A stretch of DNA of 5,639 nt from Gp22-AA3 sp964384905 (GTDB lineage: Bacteria; Acidobacteriota; Polarisedimenticolia; Gp22-AA2), in assembly GCA_964384905.1 (NCBI GenBank), contig CAYLND010000216.1, positions 1 through 5,639 of the forward strand, given 5' to 3'. This document shows positions 1 through 5,639 of the stretch, one piece after another. The notes beneath the pieces are model-generated. The model searched no databases. It was not told where the DNA came from and saw only the letters and a program-made list of their open reading frames with translations. How positions within the stretch are numbered: position 1 is the first letter of the stretch; each line of letters opens with the position of its first letter. The position numbers were made by a program, and so were the translations under genes.

Positions 1-205
1 GGTCTCCGTGGCGGCGGAGAAGCCCAAGCCGAAGTTCCACTTCCAGCGGGGCGACTCGGTGCGCATCGTCGACGGGCCGTTCTCGAATTTCTCCGGGCTG
101 GTGGACGAGGTCAACAACGATCGCGCCACGGTCAAGGTGATGGTGACTATTTTCGGGCGCTCCACGCCAGTCGAGCTCGATTTCCTGAAGGTGGAGAAGC
201 TCTAG
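1..205 (+). CDS. nusG: Transcription termination/antitermination protein NusG, C-terminal part (5' end cut by window)
   Basis: NusG binds RNA polymerase across the cleft. Through its C-terminal KOW domain it contacts Rho or ribosomal protein S10 (NusE), linking transcription to termination or to translation. Only the last 68 codons are present, reading in frame from base 2 and ending at TAG 203-205. The frame is open back to the window edge, so the GTG at base 8 is an internal valine codon and not a start. The visible residues are a short Lys/Pro-rich linker followed by a full KOW domain. They include GDSVRIVDGPFSNFSG, then TIFGRSTPVELDF and a terminal VEKL, all typical of the NusG C terminus (E. 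coli has GPFADFNG and IFGRATPVELDF). The N-terminal NGN domain lies outside the window. It sits 20 nt before rplK, the usual bacterial order. Identification is secure, and RfaH-like paralogues are unlikely given this context. Confidence 0.97.
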   Translation, partial: VSVAAEKPKPKFHFQRGDSVRIVDGPFSNFSGLVDEVNNDRATVKVMVTIFGRSTPVELDFLKVEKL

Positions 206-225
206 GGACTCCTTGAGGTTCGCGC

Positions 226-654
226 ATGGCCAAGAAGATCGTCGGATTCGTCAAGCTGCACATCCCCGCGGGAAAAGCGACCCCGGCGCCGCCGGTCGGG
301 CCCGCCCTGGGACAGCAGGGCGTCAACATCATGGACTTCTGCAAGGCGTTCAACGCGCAGACCGCGAAGGCGGGCGAGGGGATGGTCATCCCGGTGGTGG
401 TCACGGTGTACGCCGATCGGTCGTACACCTTCATCACCAAGACCCCCCCCGCCAGCATCCTGCTGAAGAAGGCGGCCGGCCTCGCCAAGGGGTCGGGCGT
501 GCCGAACAAGGAGAAGGTCGGCAAGGTCACCATGACTCAGGTCGAGGAGATCGCGCGAACCAAGATGCCGGATCTCAACACCGATGATCTGCAGGCGGCG
601 ATCCGGACTGTGCTCGGGACGGCGCGCAGCATGGGGATCGAGGTGACCACGTGA
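226..654 (+). CDS. rplK: 50S ribosomal protein L11
   Basis: L11 binds the GTPase-associated region of 23S rRNA at the base of the L7/L12 stalk. It takes part in factor-dependent GTP hydrolysis and, in many bacteria, RelA activation. The product is 142 residues, the normal family length. The N-terminal domain (about 1-70) contains the proline-rich KATPAPPVGPALGQQGVNI stretch, where thiostrepton-type antibiotics act, and then FCKAFN. The rRNA-binding C-terminal domain (about 75-142) contains FITKTPPAS, LLKKAAGL and the final SMGIEV. The ATG at 226 is supported by GAGG at 215-218, seven bases upstream, and by the canonical MAKKI start. The stop TGA (652-654) overlaps the GTG start of rplA, so the two are probably translationally coupled. 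In E. coli L1 represses this pair by binding its mRNA. I could not recognise an L1 target in the 20-nt upstream gap. Confidence 0.99.
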   Translation: MAKKIVGFVKLHIPAGKATPAPPVGPALGQQGVNIMDFCKAFNAQTAKAGEGMVIPVVVTVYADRSYTFITKTPPASILLKKAAGLAKGSGVPNKEKVGKVTMTQVEEIARTKMPDLNTDDLQAAIRTVLGTARSMGIEVTT

Positions 655-1349
655 AGACCCACGGCAAGAAGTACACGGCGGCGAAGAAGCAGGTCCCCGA
701 GAAGCCGGTGTCGCTCGACGAGGCGATTCCTCTCGTCAAGAGGATCAAATACGCCCGGTTCGACGAGACGCTGGAGCTGGCGCTCCTCCTCGGCGTCGAC
801 CCGAAGCACGCCGACCAGATGGTGCGCGGCACGGTGGTCCTGCCGCACGGCACCGGCGCCTCGAAGCGCGTCCTGGTGATCGCCTCGGGCGAGAAGATCA
901 AGGAGGCCGAGAAGGCCGGCGCCGACACCGTGGGCGGGCCGGAGATGGTGCAGAAGATCCAGGAGGGCTGGCTCGATTTCGACGCCGTGGTGGCGACGCC
1001 GGACATGATGAAGGACGTCGGGCGCCTCGGAAAGGTGCTGGGACCGAAGGGGCTGATGCCCAACCCGAAGACGGGCACGGTCACCTTCGACGTGACGAAG
1101 GCGGTGCAGGAGATCAAGGCCGGCAAGGTCGAGTTCCGGGTGGACAAGACGTCGATCATCCACGTCCCGTTCGGCCGGTCCTCGTTCGACGAAAAGAAGC
1201 TGATCGAGAACGCCCGCGCGCTGGTCAGCGCCGTCCTGCGCGCCAAGCCGCCGACGGCCAAGGGGAAGTTCCTGAGGTCGGCGTACGTGTCCGGCAGCAT
1301 GAGCCCGAGCGTCCGGCTCGATACCGCGAGCCTGGAGGCGCTCGCCTAG
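651..1349 (+). CDS. rplA: 50S ribosomal protein L1
   Basis: L1 forms the mobile L1 stalk that helps release deacylated tRNA from the E site, and in many bacteria it represses translation of its own rplK-rplA mRNA. The product is 232 residues, normal for the family. Domain I is split between the N terminus (from about residue 20, LDEAIPLVKRIKYARFDET) and the C-terminal third, with domain II inserted at roughly 68-160. The L1 signature is intact at residues 124-145, including GKVLGPKGLMPNPKTGT. The C terminus has the usual GKFLRSAYVSGSMSPSV. The start is the GTG at 651, which shares four bases with the rplK stop (GTGA). GAGGTGA at 640-646, inside the end of rplK, serves as ribosome binding site, and MKTHGKKY is a plausible L1 N terminus. 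The gene ends at TAG 1347-1349, 14 nt before rplJ. Confidence 0.99.
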   Translation: MKTHGKKYTAAKKQVPEKPVSLDEAIPLVKRIKYARFDETLELALLLGVDPKHADQMVRGTVVLPHGTGASKRVLVIASGEKIKEAEKAGADTVGGPEMVQKIQEGWLDFDAVVATPDMMKDVGRLGKVLGPKGLMPNPKTGTVTFDVTKAVQEIKAGKVEFRVDKTSIIHVPFGRSSFDEKKLIENARALVSAVLRAKPPTAKGKFLRSAYVSGSMSPSVRLDTASLEALA

Positions 1350-1363
1350 GGGGCGACACTTCG

Positions 1364-1924
1364 ATGAACAAGCAGGAGAAGACCCAGGAGATGGAGGCGC
1401 TCAAGAGCGTGCTGCAGGGGCAGCCGCCGACCTTCGTCCTCGCCTACCGCGGGCTGACCGTGAACCAGGTCTCGGCGCTGCGCAAGAAGGTCCGCGCGAC
1501 CTCGTCGCGCTACCGCGTGGTGAAGAACCGGCTGGCGCTCCGGGTCATCAAGGGAACGCCTTACGAAGGGCTCGCGGCTCATTTCCAGGGGCCGACCGCG
1601 ATCGCCTACAGCAGCAAGGATCCGGCCCTCCTCGCCAAGGCCCTGGAGGAGTTCACCAAGGACAACCAGGGGCTCCAGGTCAAGGCCGCCCTGGTGGACG
1701 GCCGGATCGTCGATCCCCAGTCGATCAAGGCGCTGGCGTCGCTGCCATCGAGAGAGGTGCTGATGGCGCGCCTGCTGGGAGCCCTGAACGCCCCGATGAC
1801 CCGGCTGGTGCAGGTGCTGAAGGCGCCGCATCGCGACCTGGTGCGGGTGATGAACGAGATCGCCAAGAAGAAGCCACCGGCATCCGAGGATGCCGTCTCA
1901 CCGGACGCCGCTCCTTCCGCCTGA
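1364..1924 (+). CDS. rplJ: 50S ribosomal protein L10
   Basis: L10 anchors the L7/L12 dimers to the ribosome and forms the stalk base with L11 and 23S rRNA. The product is 186 residues, longer than the 165 of E. coli. The N-terminal rRNA-binding domain contains YRGLTVNQVSALRKKVR (28-44), RVVKNRLALR (51-60) and FQGPTAIAYS (74-83). The middle contains KAALVDGRIV and LASLPSREVL. The C-terminal helix (about 135-168) that holds L12 dimers shows three consecutive 11-residue units starting RLLGALNAP, RLVQVLKAP and DLVRVMNEI, which suggests three dimer sites. The last ~19 residues are a low-complexity Ala/Pro/Ser/Asp tail probably outside the fold. The ATG at 1364 follows AGGGGG at 1348-1353, which overlaps the rplA stop, with ten bases between. 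The gap to rplA is too short for the long L10-binding leader seen in E. coli. Confidence 0.99.
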   Translation: MNKQEKTQEMEALKSVLQGQPPTFVLAYRGLTVNQVSALRKKVRATSSRYRVVKNRLALRVIKGTPYEGLAAHFQGPTAIAYSSKDPALLAKALEEFTKDNQGLQVKAALVDGRIVDPQSIKALASLPSREVLMARLLGALNAPMTRLVQVLKAPHRDLVRVMNEIAKKKPPASEDAVSPDAAPSA

Positions 1925-1993
1925 CGGCGGCGGCGCCCGTTCCCGACGACGATTCACGGAGCGACATCGAGCGCACTGAATCAGGAGGCCAGA

Positions 1994-2386
1994 ATGCCAG
2001 CGATTACGAAGGAAGACGTCAAGAGCTATCTCAAAGCCGCCCCGATGCTCGAAGTGGCCGAGCTCGTCAAGGAGCTCGAGGCGGAGTTCGGCGTGTCCGC
2101 GGCGGCGGCGATGCCGATGATGATGGTGGGTGCGCCGGGCGCGGGGGCCGGGGCGGCCGCCACCGCCGAGGTGAAGGACACGTTCGACGTGGTCCTGACC
2201 GAGGTCGGCGACAAGAAGATCAACGTCATCAAGGTCGTCCGTGAGGTGACCAGCCTCGGACTGAAAGAGGCCAAGGACCTGGTCGACGGGGCGCCGAAGA
2301 CCGTGAAGGAGGGTGTGTCCAAGGCGGAGGCCGAGGAAATCAAGAAGAAGTTCGGGGAGGCCGGAGCCAAGGTCGACCTGAAGTAG
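1994..2386 (+). CDS. rplL: 50S ribosomal protein L7/L12
   Basis: L7/L12 is the multicopy stalk protein that recruits translational GTPases (EF-Tu, EF-G, IF2) and stimulates their GTP hydrolysis. The product is 130 residues, slightly above the ~121 of E. coli. The N-terminal dimerisation and L10-binding helices span about 4-34 (MLEVAELVKELEAEFGVS). The flexible hinge at about 36-59 is Ala/Gly-rich with an unusual Met cluster (MPMMMVG). The globular C-terminal domain (60-130) carries the conserved FDVVLTEVGDKKINVIKVVR and LGLKEAKDLVDGAPKTVKEG. The ATG at 1994 has a perfect AGGAGG at 1983-1988, five bases upstream. This is the best ribosome binding site in the window and fits the need for several L12 copies per ribosome. 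It lies 69 nt after rplJ, a gap in which I see no clear structure, and ends at TAG 2384-2386. Confidence 0.99.
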   Translation: MPAITKEDVKSYLKAAPMLEVAELVKELEAEFGVSAAAAMPMMMVGAPGAGAGAAATAEVKDTFDVVLTEVGDKKINVIKVVREVTSLGLKEAKDLVDGAPKTVKEGVSKAEAEEIKKKFGEAGAKVDLK

Positions 2387-2440
2387 AGAGGCGCCGCCGT
2401 GCGCTCCACCCGACCCCCGTCCGGCGCTTCGTTCCATCAA

Positions 2441-2459
2441 CGCCCCGCTTCCCGGGGCG
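2441..2459 (+). promoter_or_regulatory. G+C-rich hairpin between rplL and rpoB, possible attenuator or RNA-processing site
   Basis: CGCCCCG (2441-2447) and CGGGGCG (2453-2459) are perfect inverted repeats of seven base pairs around the five-base loop CTTCC. A second, longer-range pairing is possible between AGAGGC (2387-2392, directly after the rplL stop) and GCCTCT (2473-2478), which would enclose the hairpin. No T-tract follows, so this is not a standard intrinsic terminator. In E. coli the rplL-rpoB gap holds a partial terminator and an RNase III site that lower rpoBC expression relative to the ribosomal genes. A similar role here is inference from position. In G+C-rich DNA short perfect stems also arise by chance. 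Confidence 0.35.
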
Positions 2460-2538
2460 CCGCGCCGCGGGGGCCTCTGTGCGTGACATCCGAGTACAAC
2501 TCCACCCGCGCTCCAGCCATCCGGTGAGCGCAGGGGGG

Positions 2539-2545
2539 AAGGGGG
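2539..2545 (+). promoter_or_regulatory. Ribosome binding site of rpoB, favouring the TTG start
   Basis: AAGGGGG differs from the consensus AAGGAGG by one G that can still wobble-pair with U in the 16S rRNA tail. It ends four bases before the TTG at 2550, a workable spacing, but 13 and 16 bases before the in-frame ATGs at 2559 and 2562, which is long. A second G-rich run (AGGGGGG, 2532-2538) lies just upstream and could also pair. Confidence 0.55.
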
Positions 2546-2549
2546 ACTC

Positions 2550-5639
<3,090 letters not shown>

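Noticed and set aside
8..205. A separate 65-residue KOW protein starting at GTG 8
   Set aside because: The frame stays open to the window edge and the sequence is the normal C-terminal domain of NusG upstream of rplK, so this is a truncated nusG and not a small gene.
443..450. Run of eight C in rplK, possible frameshift or slippage site
   Set aside because: The frame is intact through it and encodes the conserved TKTPPAS of L11, so there is no sign of error or programmed shifting.
537..1300. Two - strand frames of 208 and 241 codons opposite rplK/rplA
   Set aside because: Shadows of rplK and rplA. The + strand reading matches L11 and L1 from end to end.
1925..1993. Possible regulatory structure in the rplJ-rplL gap
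   Set aside because: Apart from the AGGAGG of rplL I saw no convincing stem or promoter-like boxes in these 69 bases.
2483..2511. Possible promoter before rpoB (GTGACA at 2483, TACAAC at 2495)
   Set aside because: GTGACA resembles a -35 box, but no -10-like hexamer lies about 17 bases downstream, and the TACAAC is too close to pair with it.

Overview
This window is a piece of the conserved bacterial nusG–rplKAJL–rpoB cluster, with every gene on the + strand. It runs from the 3' end of nusG through rplK (L11), rplA (L1), rplJ (L10) and rplL (L7/L12), and ends about two thirds of the way through rpoB (RNA polymerase beta). Both ends are cut: nusG lacks its start and rpoB lacks its C-terminal part. 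No mobile elements, RNA genes, CRISPR arrays or horizontally acquired genes are visible, and base composition and codon use look uniform.

The DNA is G+C-rich with strong G/C preference at third codon positions, and this explains the many long shadow frames, including a very long antisense one across rpoB. The RpoB sequence carries two insertions relative to E. coli beta. One is a Cys-rich segment of about 61 net residues near the N terminus. The other is a segment of about 44 net residues downstream of the rifampicin region. From memory this pattern, together with the wording around it, resembles RpoB of Acidobacteriota. I therefore lean to a G+C-rich acidobacterial or related soil/sediment lineage, but I could not check this.

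Layout: nusG 3' end (1-205); a 20-nt gap; rplK (226-654); rplA starting at a GTG that overlaps the rplK stop (651-1349); a 14-nt gap; rplJ (1364-1924); a 69-nt gap; rplL (1994-2386); a 163-nt gap containing a G+C-rich hairpin; rpoB from a probable TTG (2550) to the window edge. No stretch over 300 bases lacks a gene. The first four genes are tightly packed and probably cotranscribed. The widest gap, before rpoB, is where other bacteria separate ribosomal-protein from RNA-polymerase expression.

Functionally, L11, L10 and the L12 dimers form the GTPase-recruiting stalk, and L1 forms the opposite stalk of the large ribosomal subunit. NusG binds RNA polymerase and links it to ribosomes or Rho. 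RpoB is the second-largest catalytic subunit of that polymerase. This is core housekeeping, not an undescribed system. The best lead is the RpoB N-terminal insertion. Its first half closely matches the zinc-binding motif of the N terminus of the partner subunit beta' (same CxC-12-CxxC spacing), and its second half is a canonical CxxC-10-CxxC zinc ribbon.
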